Below, one piece after another: positions 12,090-24,675 of a DNA stretch of 64,000 bases (position 1 is its first letter; every line of letters begins with the position of its first letter). A program made the translations under genes and the position numbers. Source of the stretch: Cannabis sativa. Its lineage: Eukaryota; Streptophyta; Magnoliopsida; Rosales; Cannabaceae. The stretch is taken from contig NC_083602.1 in assembly GCF_029168945.1 (NCBI RefSeq), forward strand, positions 71,258,600-71,322,599. Direction: 5' to 3'. The notes under the pieces are model-generated. The model saw only the letters and a program-made list of their open reading frames with translations. It did not search any database and was not told where the DNA came from.

Positions 12090-13295
12090 TCAGATCTTGA
12101 TACATCTTGGTGGTTTCTGGATGCAATGAGTAACAGGTAGTGTGTGCTTCATCCATAATTTCTTTCTTAAGTTCAGGATTACTCGAAACACACACCCGAG
12201 TCTTAAATAACAAATTCCATTACTTGAAATTGAAAAGTCCTTAGCTTTGCCTGCTAAGACATCTTCTCGAGCCTTAACCAGCTTAGGGTCTTCTAGTTGT
12301 GCCATTTTGATCCTCTCTAACAAGTTTGACTGAAGTGTCAGGTTATGAGATTCTCCAATCACAAACTCATTGTGTGCCTTAAACATATATGAGGCTAACT
12401 GAGGAGAAATCATTATTGCATTGAAAATTTGGTCAGGCCCTTTCCGACTCAAGGCATCTGCCACCATATTTGCCTTCCCGGGGTGATACAAAATCTCACA
12501 ATCATAATCTTTAACTAATTCTAGCCACTGCCTTTGTCTCATGTTTAGATCTTTCTGAGTGAAGAAATACTTGAGACTCTTGTGATCAGTATAAATTTTA
12601 CACCTTTCACCGTATAAGTAGTGTCGCCAAATTTTCAAAGCGAACACAACTGTTGCAAGCTTTAAGTCATAAGTTGGATAACGCTGTTCGTAATCCTTTA
12701 GTTTTCGTGAGGCATAAGCTATGACTTTATCTGCTTGCATTAACATACAACCCAAACCTTGTTTAGATGCATCACAATATACCACAAACTTATCTTGATC
12801 AGTCGATAAGGCTAAAATTAGAGCTGTGATCAACTGTTGTTTCAACTCCCAGAAGCTATTCTCACACTTGTCTGACCACACAAATCACTGATTCTTTCTG
12901 GTCAGCTTAGTTAATGACGTTGCAATCTTGAAGAATCCTTCTACGAAACGTCAAAAGTAGCCTGCTAAACTGAGGAAACTTCGTACCTCAGTAACTATTT
13001 TTGGTCTAGTCCAGTTTTTTACCGCTCAATCTTCCCCGAGTCTACCATAATGTCGTCTTTTTTTGACAATATGTCCTAGATTGACACCTATGACAGCCAG
13101 AACTCACACTTTTTGAACTTTTCATTGAGTTTATGATCTCTGAGCCGTTGAAGAACCATACAAAGATGCTGCTCATGTTCTGCTTATAACCGAGAGTACA
13201 GAAAGATATCATCGATAAATACAATTTCATAGTTATTGAGAAAATCCTCGAATACCCTATTCATGAGATCCATAAAGGTTGTTGGAGCATTTTGT
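12090..13295 (-). pseudogene. Element B reverse transcriptase (second half) and RNase H, broken
   Basis: The right part (about 12890-13290) continues the RT after the solo-LTR interruption: a [14 protein letters not shown] segment and a degraded catalytic region that reads FIDDI instead of FMDDI. The left part (12090-12881) is a 263-residue ORF covering RNase H: YCDASKQG, the helix [23 protein letters not shown] and ADALSRKG. The Glu expected in HDLELA is Lys (YDLKLA), which should abolish RNase H activity. Frameshifts near 12885-13040 separate the pieces. Element C (20200-21300) is the intact relative for comparison. Confidence 0.85.
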
Positions 13296-14878
13296 TGTGT
13301 ACCGAAAGTGGTACATTTTACATTTATCAACTCGCAAGTGCACGGATCTTTATTGTAGTATGGAGATTGGGAAGAACGAGGTCGAACTCATGGGAATTGC
13401 GTGAGATCAAAGAAAATACTTATTTAATCTAAGGTAATACAACTCTAACATAGTTTCGAAAATGGTGAGGTTTTTGGTAATAAAATAAAATAATATATTT
13501 AAATGGTAAAAATAACAGTACAATGACAGTAACAAATATTTTCAGTAATATTTGGGGATATTATTAAGGGTTCAGAATCCACTAAGTGTATAGAAAAATA
13601 TTTATGTTTATATTGATTCTCATAATTTAACCAGTAATCAAACCAATTATTTTCTAATAAAAAATAGAATTTCCTTCGCTTTAAAATTATAACTTCTAAG
13701 CATTAAATGTGAAACAATTTAATGTAAATACAAAAAAAAAAAAAAAATCAAATGTGGAACCAAGCATAAATAATTTCTATCTATAAAAAATACATGATAT
13801 TAAAGATGAAAGAAATTATTTTAAGAAGCGAAAATCATAAGCATATATTGTACTGAGAATCAAAATAAAAATAAATACTTAATTAAATACACTAGGTTTC
13901 ATCGTCCTCCTTAATAATAAGGGAACTTAGAAACCCATAAGAAAATTAACAAATAAATGCGGTAAACTAACACTACGCTCTTTGAGCGTTTTTTCTGAAA
14001 TTTTCTGTCTGAAACTCGAAAACTGTACTGAATTCTAAAATCTTAAACTTCTATTTATTGAAGGGTAAAATGACTAATATGCAATTAAACTTATTGCAAA
14101 TTGCATGTGGATAAAAATATAAATACACAAAGTTACTACCGGAGTGCCACTTGTCACTCTCTCATTGGTTGCATGTGACACGTGGCGGCTGCAGAATAAA
14201 GGAGAAAAAATTGCATTTTGTGGTTTGGGGACCACGGTGAAATGAGGCTCAATCGCGGGCCTGGGATGTGGCGCGCACGCAACTGCCAGCAGAAGCTGGT
14301 GAGCTGCACGCGCGCGTGGAAAGTGAGGGGGACAGGGCGCCTGACGCCGGTACCAGCGAACGAATCCCAGCTTGCCATGTGGTGGTGAGCATGTCTGCTG
14401 GTAGAGGGAATTGGGCTCTTCTTGGGCCGATTTTGGGCCTTTCTTCCTTGGACTTTTGGCTTCTAAAAATGCCATTTTCATGTATTTTGGGCTTCACTTT
14501 TATCATTTTTTTTTATTTCTTTTCCACTCTTTTCACAAATGCTATTTTCTTCTTCAAACACAAACAAAATTAAATCCAAACAAAATATTTTCAACACAAA
14601 ATATATTACAATAATTTTAATAAAAATAATTATTTAAAATCTAATTAATTTGTATTTCTTCAAATGAAAACATTGTATTTTCTTAACTTTTTATTTCTCC
14701 TTTTGCTATTATGCCATAAATACCAATTATTATTTATAAACAAAGATAAAATTAATCTTAATTAAAATATTTTCAATATAAAAATATATTGCATTAATTT
14801 CTTGAAAATATTATAAAAAATTAATTTTATTTTGTATTTTTACACTATAAAATATGTAATATTTTGGCATTTAACACA
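13296..14878 (-). mobile_element. Solo LTR of an Athila-type Ty3/gypsy element, 1583 bp
   Basis: It splits the RT domain of B, with the TSD tttgt at 13291-13295 and 14879-14883. The ends are TG...CA. The minus-strand 3' end (plus 13305-13410) reads as a typical Athila/Tat LTR end: GTTCGACCTCGTTCTTCCC, then a CCGTGCACTTGCGAG motif. A GC-rich block lies at 14245-14360. The overlapping short ORFs at 14074-14614 on both strands have no homology that I can see and I treat them as chance. A solo LTR forms by recombination between the two LTRs of a former full element. Confidence 0.8.
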
Positions 14879-15785
14879 TTTGTTAACCCCAAACGACATA
14901 ACTAGGAACTCATAATGGCCATACGTAGTTCAGAAAGTTGTCTTCGGAATGTCTTCTCCTCGGATTCTCAATTGATGATAGCCAAATCTCAAATCAATCT
15001 TGGAGAATCTGAAGTTGATCAAACAGATTATCAATTCTAGGCAAAGGGTACTTGTTTTTAATAGTTAACTTGTTCAGCTCCCGGTAGTCAATACACATAC
15101 CCAGAGTCCCATCTTTCTTCTTTACAAATAATACTGGAGCTCTCAGGGCGACACAATAGGTTGGGTGAACCCTAGATCCAACATCCCTTGAAGTTGTATC
15201 TTTAGTTCTTTTAGTTCCATTGGGGCCATACACTATAGGGTGCCTTTGAAACATGTTCTGCCCCAGGTACCAAGTCAATTATGAAATCTATCTCTCGCTG
15301 TGGTGGTAAACCTAGTTATTCCCTAAGAAACACATCTAGGAATTCCTTAACCACTTTGACCTCCTCAGGTTCAAGTATCACGGGTTTACCAGAATCAATT
15401 ACAACAACTAGAAATCCTATACATCCACTGCGTAGTAAATCCCTAGCCTTCAGCATTGAAATTTTTGTCATACAAGATCCTTGAACTGATCCCACAAAAA
15501 CGAACGGTTCCTCATTCTCTGGTTAAAAAGTTACCATTTTCCGCTTGCAGTCAATAATGGCAGAGGATTTGGACAAGAAGTCCATTCCGAGTATAATATC
15601 AAACTCGGGCAAAGGTAAATCCACTAAATCGGCACTTAGTTCTCTGCCTTCAATTCTGATTAGCACAGATCTAATCCACTTTCTCGATATAATCAATTCC
15701 CCATTAGGCAACAGGGTTCCAAACCCCATTTCAAAAACATCACTAGGCCTACCAAGATGATTAAGTACTCTGGTTGCTACATAGA
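14879..15785 (-). pseudogene. Element B protease and start of reverse transcriptase, broken
   Basis: Minus strand, right to left. The protease remnant (15523-15785) contains the body GFGTLLPNGELIIS and FDIILGMDFLSK. The linker resembles that of C. The RT start (14994-15278) carries [20 protein letters not shown], then [15 protein letters not shown] (about 14950-15000) in another frame and [10 protein letters not shown] just before the solo LTR. Several frameshifts and stops are present. Confidence 0.8.
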
Positions 15786-16215
15786 CTCACATAGCTCTAG
15801 AATCAAACAATATATTATAAGTAAAGCCGTTAATAAAGAGCTTACCTGTGACAATTGAACGGCTGGCGGCAGCGTCTGCCTGAGTAATAGCAAACACATG
15901 AGCTAGTGCAGATTTAGCTTCTGGCTTGGGTTCCTCTTTCTTCAGCTGAGAACAATCTTTCTTGAGGTGCCCCACTGCTCCACACTGAAACAACCCGTTC
16001 GATTACATGCTTTGGGGTGATGCTTCTTGCAGCGCGGGCACTCCGGATAGGAGTAGGTCTGGCGTCCCCCTTTACCCTAATTTCCACGAAACTTCTTACT
16101 TTCACCAGAACTTCATGTAGGTGGAAAGTTCTCTTTCTTTGCTCGATAGTGGAATCTCCACTCTCCTTGCCAGGACCAGAGATAGGGAGAGCAGTGCTTC
16201 CACTAGCATCAGGAG
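15786..16215 (-). pseudogene. gag: Element B gag C-terminus, zinc knuckle and protease start
   Basis: Contains the knuckle QCGAVGHLKKDC (about 15950-15990), then a lysine/glutamate linker and the protease start, where the catalytic DSG reads DSR. The reading frame at 16215 resumes exactly at 42336, on the other side of the 26-kb nest, once one copy of the TSD aggag is discounted. This shows that both pieces belong to one element. Confidence 0.85.
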
Positions 16216-18620
16216 TGTAACGCCCTAAATAATTAGGCACGCTACCAAAGATATTTACGAAAAACCTAATCCCCTAATTTGGATTACTAATAAGATTAGC
16301 GCGGAAATTAAACTTTAATTATAAACAGAATTAAAATAAAACTTGTAATAATTTAAACTTTACAATCTAAAATTTACAGAAGTTGGGATCCCAAAAACAT
16401 TTACAAAATATTATTACAAGTCCTTTTCTTTCAGCCAGCCTAAGCGGCAAAACAGAGTCTAAAAAAATACAATACTGGTAGACCCCAACCCGCTTGGTCT
16501 GATATGGCTCGGACATGCACATTCTTCGTCCAGCTCCTACACTCATGGCTGATCAGAAATAGTCTTACCCTTTCCTACACAGTAGAGCACCCGTGAGCCA
16601 AGCCCAGCAAGACAGTATAAAACATATCAACAATATGCTCATCATATAATACAAACAACAATGCCATTCAAATCTGTCTGTGTGACACAGACCTGCATGT
16701 TGCGCTCACATGCCTATTTATGTTTACGTGGCGTAAATCTACGTGTTGCTCTCACACGTCTATTTACAATAAGGCCTTAGAATGGTTCTTCTCGGTTCTG
16801 ATTACCGAGTCCAACGTGATTATGCCTTGATTGCATAATCCTTAAATCTTAATATAATCATACACTTAGCATGGCATAGCATTTATTCAACTTATATCAT
16901 TAGGGTAATAACCTAGGCGATTAACCGCTCATATTAGGGTAATAACCCTAATCCCGGTTACAATTTCTCACATATATCAATCTCAATATAAGCGCCACCG
17001 TGCATACTCTACGTGCTAACTACTGTCTTACCTGTTGTCCCACAAAAGCAGAGATTCCAAATCCCCGGGTGCTCCTGACTAGGTGCCGGTAATCCTAGTC
17101 ACACAATCCGGGATTTTCACAAATAGGGTTAACCACTGATTTCACATTTATAAAATATATTCATGGCATTTAAAATACAGATAATCACATAGAGCTCAAA
17201 ACGAGCTTTCAAACGATATAAAGAACTCTCAAAACGGAGTCCCGAGTCAAAAGTTATGGCCAAAACAAAATGCAGCATTTCCCGATGTACTCCAACTGGA
17301 ATTCCGGTTGGAGCAGCCCTGAACCCACCGGAATTTCGGTTGTCTGGGCAGAAAGAAAACGAAAAATTTCAATCTTTAGGCCCCCATAACCTACTCAAAT
17401 CTTCCCAAAACACCACCAAACTTTCCAAAGTATCATTATATGACGTAATAAACATATTCCACAGCTCAAACACAATAATTTCACTAAGAATCAAAAAGTG
17501 CAATTAAAGCTCCAAGCTTGAGTTCCATGAACTCAAGCTTGCTTTACACAACCAACATCAGAGTTTACAATCAAACTTTAAACTCAATGAAATCCTAAAA
17601 ATGCCTCTGAATTTACCAAAAACAAATCCCACAATTAAACACAAAATCATGACTTTAACTCATAAAATCCAAGCTCTTGAACTTGAGCTTAAAACCAACA
17701 TATTTCCAATATTTTACAGCAGCCACATACCAAAAATAACAAGGATATCAACCTAGAGACTCAGCCACAACTTAATAATTAAAACCTACAACAATTCAAG
17801 TTATTCACACCCAATTTACCAAGATCAAACATCAAATTCAACAACATGCATAATCAAGAACACCAACACTCTAACATGCTCTTTTTATAAATAATTTCAG
17901 CAAGGAATCCAAAAACAAAAACTGTAAAAACTACCTCAATTCCTTGTTCAAACAAGCCTCAAGCTTCCAACACAATTTTCTCAACAATCAAGCTTCAATT
18001 CCAACAAGTTTCTCCCAAATTCAAGTTGAAAAAAAATAAGAGAGGGTTTGAGAGAGAGAGGATCGGCCAAGATGAAGCAAAAGACTAGAATTTTCTCTGC
18101 ATTATCTCAAAAAATTCACTTTTTTTTTTTTTAAATTAAGAAAATAAAGGTCAAAAGACCATTTTGCTCCTAGGGCCTAAATGAAGCATATGCATGAAAC
18201 AAGGGTAAAAATGTCATTTCATTCACATATAAACCCAACATAATTTTTCAGATTATCACTAATAAATAAAAATGCCAAATATCTCAATCCAATTTACATT
18301 TCGGGCCCGAACCCAGTTCGGCCCGAAATACCCGTTTGTGACTATACCGCGCCAACCTGTCAGAATACACCTGTAAAAACAACACATGCATACTATATAA
18401 TAATATAGTTCTATTAAGCACGTAATTAAATTAATTTCATCAATTTACCCTTCTCGGGTCATAATTACTAAAATGCCCCTGGCTCACGAACAGAGTCTTA
18501 GCATATTATAAATCAATTAAATTCACATATATTGAACCATATAATAATATAATTCCTCACTTATTCATAATTATCTAATTAGGGTTTTGCTAATCCATTT
18601 CATAATTCTAGGGTATTACA
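16216..18620 (-). repeat. Tekay element C, 3' LTR, 2405 bp
   Basis: Bounded by TGTAACGCCC and GGTATTACA. The left TSD aggag is at 16211-16215. Against the right copy (23582-24509) the first 930 bp differ by only about 5%. It contains four adjacent small hairpins (16676-16759) and a pair of GC-rich palindromes (about 17292-17342). The polypurine tract lies just outside, at 18621-18634 (minus strand aaggaaggggtaat). Confidence 0.9.
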
Positions 18621-18655
18621 ATTACCCCTTCCTTATAGAAATTCCGTCCCGAAAT

Positions 18656-21351
18656 TTACCTGAATAACTCCGGATATTTCTGTTGCATATCCGTCTCAAG
18701 TTCCCAGGTTGCCTCTTCCACTTTACTGTTCCTCCACAGTACTTTCACCAGTGCCACAGTCTTGCTTCTCAAGACTTTCTCTCTTCAATCGAGTATCTGC
18801 ATCGGTTATTCCTCATATGACAAGTCTGGCTGGAGTTCCAATGCTTCATAGCTCAGGATATGGGACGAGTCTGAGACATACTTTCGAAGCATAGAAACGT
18901 GGAACACATCATGTACAGCTGCCAGCGCTGGGGGCATAGCCAACCTGTACGCTACTTGCCCTATGCTCTCAAGGATTTCAAAAGGTCCAATGAACCTCGG
19001 GCTAAGCTTCCCTTTCTTCCCAAAGCGTTTAATGCCTTTCATCGGAGATATTCAAAGAAATACCATGTCCCCGACCTGGAAATCTATATCCCGACGCTTT
19101 GAATCAGCATAACTCTTCTGTCTACTCTGAGCCATGAGCATTCGCGCTCTAATCTTGTCAACTGCCTCACTTGTTCTCTGAACAGCCTTGGGGCCCAAGA
19201 ACTTTCTTTCACCCACTACACCCAGTGAATAGGTGATCTGCATTTTCTTCCATATAAAAGCTCATAAGGAGCCATCCCGATTGTTGCCTGATAGCTGTTG
19301 TTATAAGAGAACTCGATCAAGGGAAGGTACTTTACCCATGATCCCTCAAAGTCAATCACACATGCCCGTAGCATGTCCTCTAAAATTTGGATCGTCCTCT
19401 CGGATTGCCCATCCGTCTGAGGATGAAATGTCATGCTGAACTTTAAATGAGTACCCATAGCTCGATGCAGACTCTCCCAGAATCTTGATGTAAACTTCGG
19501 ATCTCTATCCGAAACAATGGACTTTGGGACACCATGAAGATGAACAATTTCTCTGACATATAACTCAGCATACTGGTCAATGGAGAAATTCGTCCAAATA
19601 GGTAGGAAGTGCGCTGACTTTGTAAACCTGTCCACTATGACCCACACAGAGTCAAACTGTCTCGTGGTTCTAGGAAAACCTACCACGAAGTCCATAGCAA
19701 TATCTTCCCATTTCCACTCTGGTATATTCAATGGCTGCAGCAACTCTGCAGGCCTCTGATGTTCAGCTTTCACTTGTTGACACGTAAGGCACTTTGCAAG
19801 ATACTCATCAATATCATTCTTCATGCCTGGCCACCAGAACATGGCCTTCAGGTCTTGATACATCTTCGTTGACCCTGGATGAACTGAATAAGGAGTCGTA
19901 TGAGACTCATTCATAATCTCTTTCTTGATACTATCATCCATGGGCACACAAACTCGATTCTCGAATCTCAGCATTCCTGTTTCATCTACTAAGAAATCAC
20001 TAGCCTTCCCAGCCGAAACCCTAGCTCGAGTTTTTACTAATTTCGAATCTTGCACTTGTGCTTCTTTAATTCGCTCTAAAAGAGTGGATTGCTGAGTAAT
20101 ATTAGCCAATTTCCCCACAACCAACTCAATCTTAGCTCGAGTCATCTCATTTGCTAACTGTTGGGAGATTTGCTTCACAGTACTCAACTGACTCTGACCT
20201 TTTCTACTTAAGGCATCAGCAACCACGTTGGCCTTACCAGGGTGATAAAGGATCTCACAATCATAATCCTTCACCAACTCTAGCCAACGCCTCTGTCTCA
20301 TATTCAGGTCTTTCTGGGTAAAGAAGTATTTCAGGCTCTTGTGATCATTGTATATCTCACATTTCTCGCCATATAGGTAATGCTGCCAAATCTTTAGCGC
20401 AAAGACCACTGCTGCGAGTTCTAGATCGTGAGTAGGGTACCTCTGCTTGTACTCCTTTAACTGTCGAGAAGCATAAGCTATTACCTTTCTAGCCTGCATA
20501 AGCACACAATCGAGACCCTTTCTCGAGGCATCACAATAAACCACAAACTTTTCCTTATTTGAAGGAAGAGTTAGCACTGGAGCGGTAATCAAGCGCTGCT
20601 TTAACTCAAGAAAACTTTTCTCACACCGATCAGTCCAAACAAACTTCAGGTTCTTTCGAGTCAGTTCCGTTAAGGGTACAACAATCTTTGAAAAACCCTC
20701 AACGAACCAATGGTAATACCCAGCTAAACCCAGAAAACTTCTAACCTCAGTAGCCGATTTTGGTGTTGGCCAATCCCGAACAGCTTCAATTTTTGCTGGA
20801 TCCACCATGATCCCATCTTTATACACTATGTGCCCTAGAAATGAGACACGGGATAACCAAAACTCACACTTCTTGAATTTAGCATAGAGCTTATGATCCC
20901 GTAATCGTTGCAAAACTGTTCTGAGATGCAACTCATGCTCTTCTTCTGACTCGGAGTACACCAAGATGTCATCCATAAACACAATTACGCATCTATCCAG
21001 GTAGTCCTTAAATACCCGATTCATTAAATCCATGAATGCCGCAGGGGCATTAGTGAGTCCAAAAGACATCACAAGAAATTCATAGTGTCCATACCGAGTA
21101 CGGAATGCAGTTTTTGGGATATCTTCCTCTCGAATTCTTAGCTGATGATAGCCTGAGCAAAGATCGATCTTGGAAAAAACCATCTTCCCCTTCAGTTTAT
21201 CAAACAGATCATTAATTCGAGGTAAAGGATACTTGTTCTTGATGGTAAGCTTGTTCAACTCCCGGTAATCGATACACACCCGCAGAGTCCCGTCTTTCTT
21301 CTTCACAAATAACACTGGAGCACCCCAAGGTGCGTAGCTCGGTCTAATGAA
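18656..21351 (-). pseudogene. pol: Tekay element C pol: RT, RNase H, integrase, chromodomain-like tail; nearly intact
   Basis: A 699-residue ORF (19216-21315) holds RT ([21 protein letters not shown], catalytic FMDDILVYS), RNase H (YCDAS, HDLELA, NDHKSL, ADALSRK) and integrase. The integrase has CLTCQQ of the HHCC finger and an intact [25 protein letters not shown]. After a frameshift near 19225 the frame continues through the GERKFLGP and RFIGPFEI segments. The C-terminal tail, VEEATWELETDMQQKYPELF at about 18660-18720, is typical of the Tekay chromodomain. In-frame stops sit at 19052-19054, 18806-18808 and near 18790. A TGA at 21352-21354 separates it from gag-protease. It is a recent element disabled by a few point changes. 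Confidence 0.92.
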
Positions 21352-23248
21352 TCACAGATTTAGTAACTCTTGTAATTGTATCTTCAATTCTTTCAATTCC
21401 GCTGGAGCCATTCGATACGGTGCTTTAGATACTGGATACGCTCCCGGAACCAACTCGATTACAAATTCAATCTCCCGGGTAGGTGGCAATCCTGGTAAGT
21501 CTTCTGGAAAGACATCAAGGAACTCGCATACCAAACTTGTATTCTCAGGCCCTGATGTCACAGGTTGACTGGTGTCCACTGCAATGACTATGAATCCCAG
21601 ACAACCTCTGCTCATCAAGTCCTTAGCTTTCAACAATGTTATTCTTGGTATGCGTGCCTGAACCTTACCCACGAATACTGCTATATTAGCACTATCGGGC
21701 TCAAATACTACCGTCTTTCGTTTGTAGTCGATCCTTGCCCCATACTTAGATAAAAAATCTATTCCCAGGATTATGTCAAAATCAGACAATTGCAATTCAA
21801 TTAGATTGGCGGTCAACTCACAACTGTCAATCCAAAAGGACAAAGACCGAATCCACCTAGTTGATACAATAAGGTCTCCCGAGGGTAACAGGGTTCCGAA
21901 CCCCGAAGCATAAATATCACATGGCTTATGGAAACTTTGAATAACTCTACTCGACACATAAGAGTGAGTAGCCCCTGAATCAAACAATACAGTATAAGAA
22001 CAACCATTAATAGACAACTGACCTGTCACAACTGATGGACTAGCATCCGCGTCAGCTTGAGTCATGGTAAAAAGTTGCCCCGGGTTCTGAGTAGTATTCT
22101 TCTTAGGCTCCTCTTTCTTAGGCTGAGGACAATCTCTGATAAAGTGGCCCACCATGCCACACTGGAAACATGTCTTGGCCCGACACTCACCCGAATGGTG
22201 TTTCTTGCATTTAGGGCACTCGAGATATGATCAGAATGAGGAGCCGTGGCCCTGGTGGCCACCTCTGTTTCCCCGAAACTTTCTGTTACCCCCTGATGCT
22301 CCGAAAGCCTCGACCTTCCGTTTGTGATCAGGGTTGCCACTGTCAGTCCCTTTACTGACATTACCACTAGCAGGAGGGTTCGATACCGTGACGGCATCCT
22401 TTACAGTCTGCTCTTTTGCAACATGTTGCTCAGCCTCCTCAGCAATCAAGGCTAGCTCCACCACTTTCTTGTACAAAGTGTCATGTGAAGTGGTAATCTT
22501 CAAGTCCCGACTGATTGTGGCATTCAGTCCTCTCACATATTTCTGTTTCCTGGTGAAATCTGTGGGCACCAGAATCACCAGCAAACTTAGATAACCGATC
22601 AAACTACAGGGTATGTTCAGCCACTGACATTTTCCCTTGAGTAAGCTTCACAAAGTCCTCCATGTGTGAAGTTCTCACAGCAATATTGTAAAAATTTTCT
22701 TCAAATAGATTCTTAAATTCCTCCCAGGTCATTACATTGACATCCCTGGTTTGGCCCACGATATCCCACCAGACGCGGGCATGATCTTGTAACATGAAGG
22801 CTGCACAGTTCACTCTTTCAGTTCCTGTCACCTCCATATTATCGAGGATACGGGTGATTGTGCTCATCCACTGCTCGGCCTTTATTATGTCAATACCTCC
22901 CAGAAAAGTCGGAGGTTGCAGCTTCACGAACCGCTTAAACACCGAGTCTCTATGCGGCATAACAAACCCCTGGTTACCCACCACTGGCACAAGTGCTGGT
23001 GGTAACACTTGATCAACAGGGGCAGTCGGTGCCGGTTGCCTTAATCGTCGCAACTTTTCTTCTTGACGAAGTATGACACTTCTCATTTCTTGAAACATCT
23101 ACTGCGAATCAACAGGAGGATTAGCATTACCAACCCTAGCATTATCCCCCGGATTCTACGGAGGTGGAGGCGGTGTCGGTGGATCGATTTGGGCAGCCCG
23201 AGGCTCTACTTGCTCGCCCTGTGGTCTAGATGATTGCGGAGGGTCCAT
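21352..23248 (-). pseudogene. gag: Tekay element C gag-protease, nearly intact
   Basis: Gag starts at 23248 (MDPPQSSRPQ). In-frame stops occur at 23156-23158, 23099-23101, 22604-22606 and 22231-22233, and a frameshift near 22560. Several stops could be C-to-T changes (CAG to TAG, CGA to TGA), as expected from methylated DNA. The zinc knuckle CFQCGMVGHFIRDC lies at about 22130-22175. The protease follows, with catalytic LFDSGATHSYVS near 21960 and DIILGIDFLSK near 21760. The linker to RT ends at the TGA at 21352-21354. Gag forms the particle and the protease cleaves the polyprotein. Confidence 0.9.
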
Positions 23249-23560
23249 TACTAGTACCCTTGTAATCAACAACTCCAGCGAGTTAAGCACCAATAGCACA
23301 CTTACGCACTTATTGCCTTAAACCCTAACTCGTTTATTTACCCCATATAGATATTCACGTAATCAAATAGCATTTAAAGTATGGCATCATATAACATATA
23401 CACACTCTAGATGCTTGCATACTGCCTAAAACGGAAAGTGGTAAATAGATGATCACACAATCAGTAGAGTATTTACTCTCAATACTTACTACACCATGAG
23501 TCGAGCTTGTCTCTGACGATGAATGTACATGTTTGGCCGGTCTACAGGAAGTTTAAAAAC

Positions 23561-23578
23561 CTTGGCGCTCTGATACCA
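23561..23578 (-). other. Primer-binding site of Tekay element C (initiator-Met tRNA)
   Basis: The minus strand reads TGGTATCAGAGCGCCAAG, three bases inside the 5' LTR boundary at 23582. The first 12 bases are the standard initiator-Met complement. Confidence 0.9.
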
Positions 23579-23581
23579 AAT

Positions 23582-24509
23582 TATAACGCCCTAAATAATT
23601 AGGCACGCTACCCAAGATATTTACGAAATCCTAATCGCCTAATTGGGATTACTAATAAGATTGGCGCGCAAATTAAACTTTAATTATAAACGGAATTAAA
23701 ATAAAACTTGTAATAATTTAAACTTTACAATCTAAAAGTTACAGAAGTTGGGATCCCAAAAACATTTACAAAATATTATTACAAGTCCTTTTCTTTCAGC
23801 TGGCCTAAGCGGCAAAACAGAGTCTAAAAAAATACAACACTGGTAGACCCCAACCTGCTTGGTCTGATATGGCTCGGACATGTACATTCTTCGTCCAGCT
23901 CCTGCACTCATGGCTGATCAGAAATAGTCTTACCCTTTATTGCACAGTAGAGCACCCGTGAGCCAAGCCTAGCAAGACAGTATAGAACATATCAACAATA
24001 TGCTCATCATATAATACAAACAACAATGCAATACAAATCTGTATGTGTGACACAGACCTGCATGTTGCGCTCACATGCCTATTTATGTTTACGTGGCATA
24101 AACCTACGTGTTGCTCTCACACGTGTATTTACAATAAGGCCTTAGAATGGTTCTTCTCGGTTCTGATTACCGAGTCCAACCTGATTATGCCTTGATTGCA
24201 TAATCCTTAAATCTCAATATAATCATACACTTAGCATGGCATAGCATTTATTCAACTTATATCACTAGGGTAATAACCCTAGGCTATTAACCGCTCATAT
24301 TAGGGTAATAACCCTAATCCCGGTTACAATTTCTCACATATATCAATCTCAAAATAAGCGCCACCGCGCATACTCTACGTGCTAACTACTGTCTTACCTG
24401 TTGTCCCGCGAAGGCAGAGATTCCGAATCCCCGGGTGCTCCTGACTAGGTGCTGGTAATCCTAGTCACATAATCCGGGATTTTCACAAATAGGGTTAACC
24501 CCTGATTAT
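23582..24509 (-). repeat. Tekay element C, 5' LTR, truncated to 928 bp
   Basis: Matches 16216-17143 of the left LTR at about 95% and then stops abruptly in the middle of a conserved stretch (aggggttaacc...gatt), where the Cassandra LTR begins. The remaining 1.48 kb is missing. The terminal TG is mutated to TA. Confidence 0.85.
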
Positions 24510-24675
24510 TGTGACAGTCAGTAGTCCCGTGATTCAGAAGGGGAAATACTGGGTAAGCTGTGCAATCCCACATCGCCTGGGGAAGGTCAAGTGGGATGAT
24601 TCTGAGACTGTGTAGGTATGGGACTACACATTTGAAGAGAGCTTAAATAGATTGATTGGTACTGCCGATATCAAC
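24510..24675 (+). mobile_element. Cassandra TRIM (D): 5' LTR, first part
   Basis: TGTGACAGTCAGTAGTCCC at 24510 repeats at 41905. The LTR resumes at 41569 after the inserted copia element; 166 + 265 = 431 bp, exactly the length of the second LTR. The last five bases, tcaac, are the left TSD copy of element A. Confidence 0.9.

Noticed and set aside
14074..14614. Overlapping ORFs of 67-135 codons on both strands
   Set aside because: They lie inside the solo LTR, overlap each other in several frames and look like low-complexity translations of GC-rich LTR DNA.
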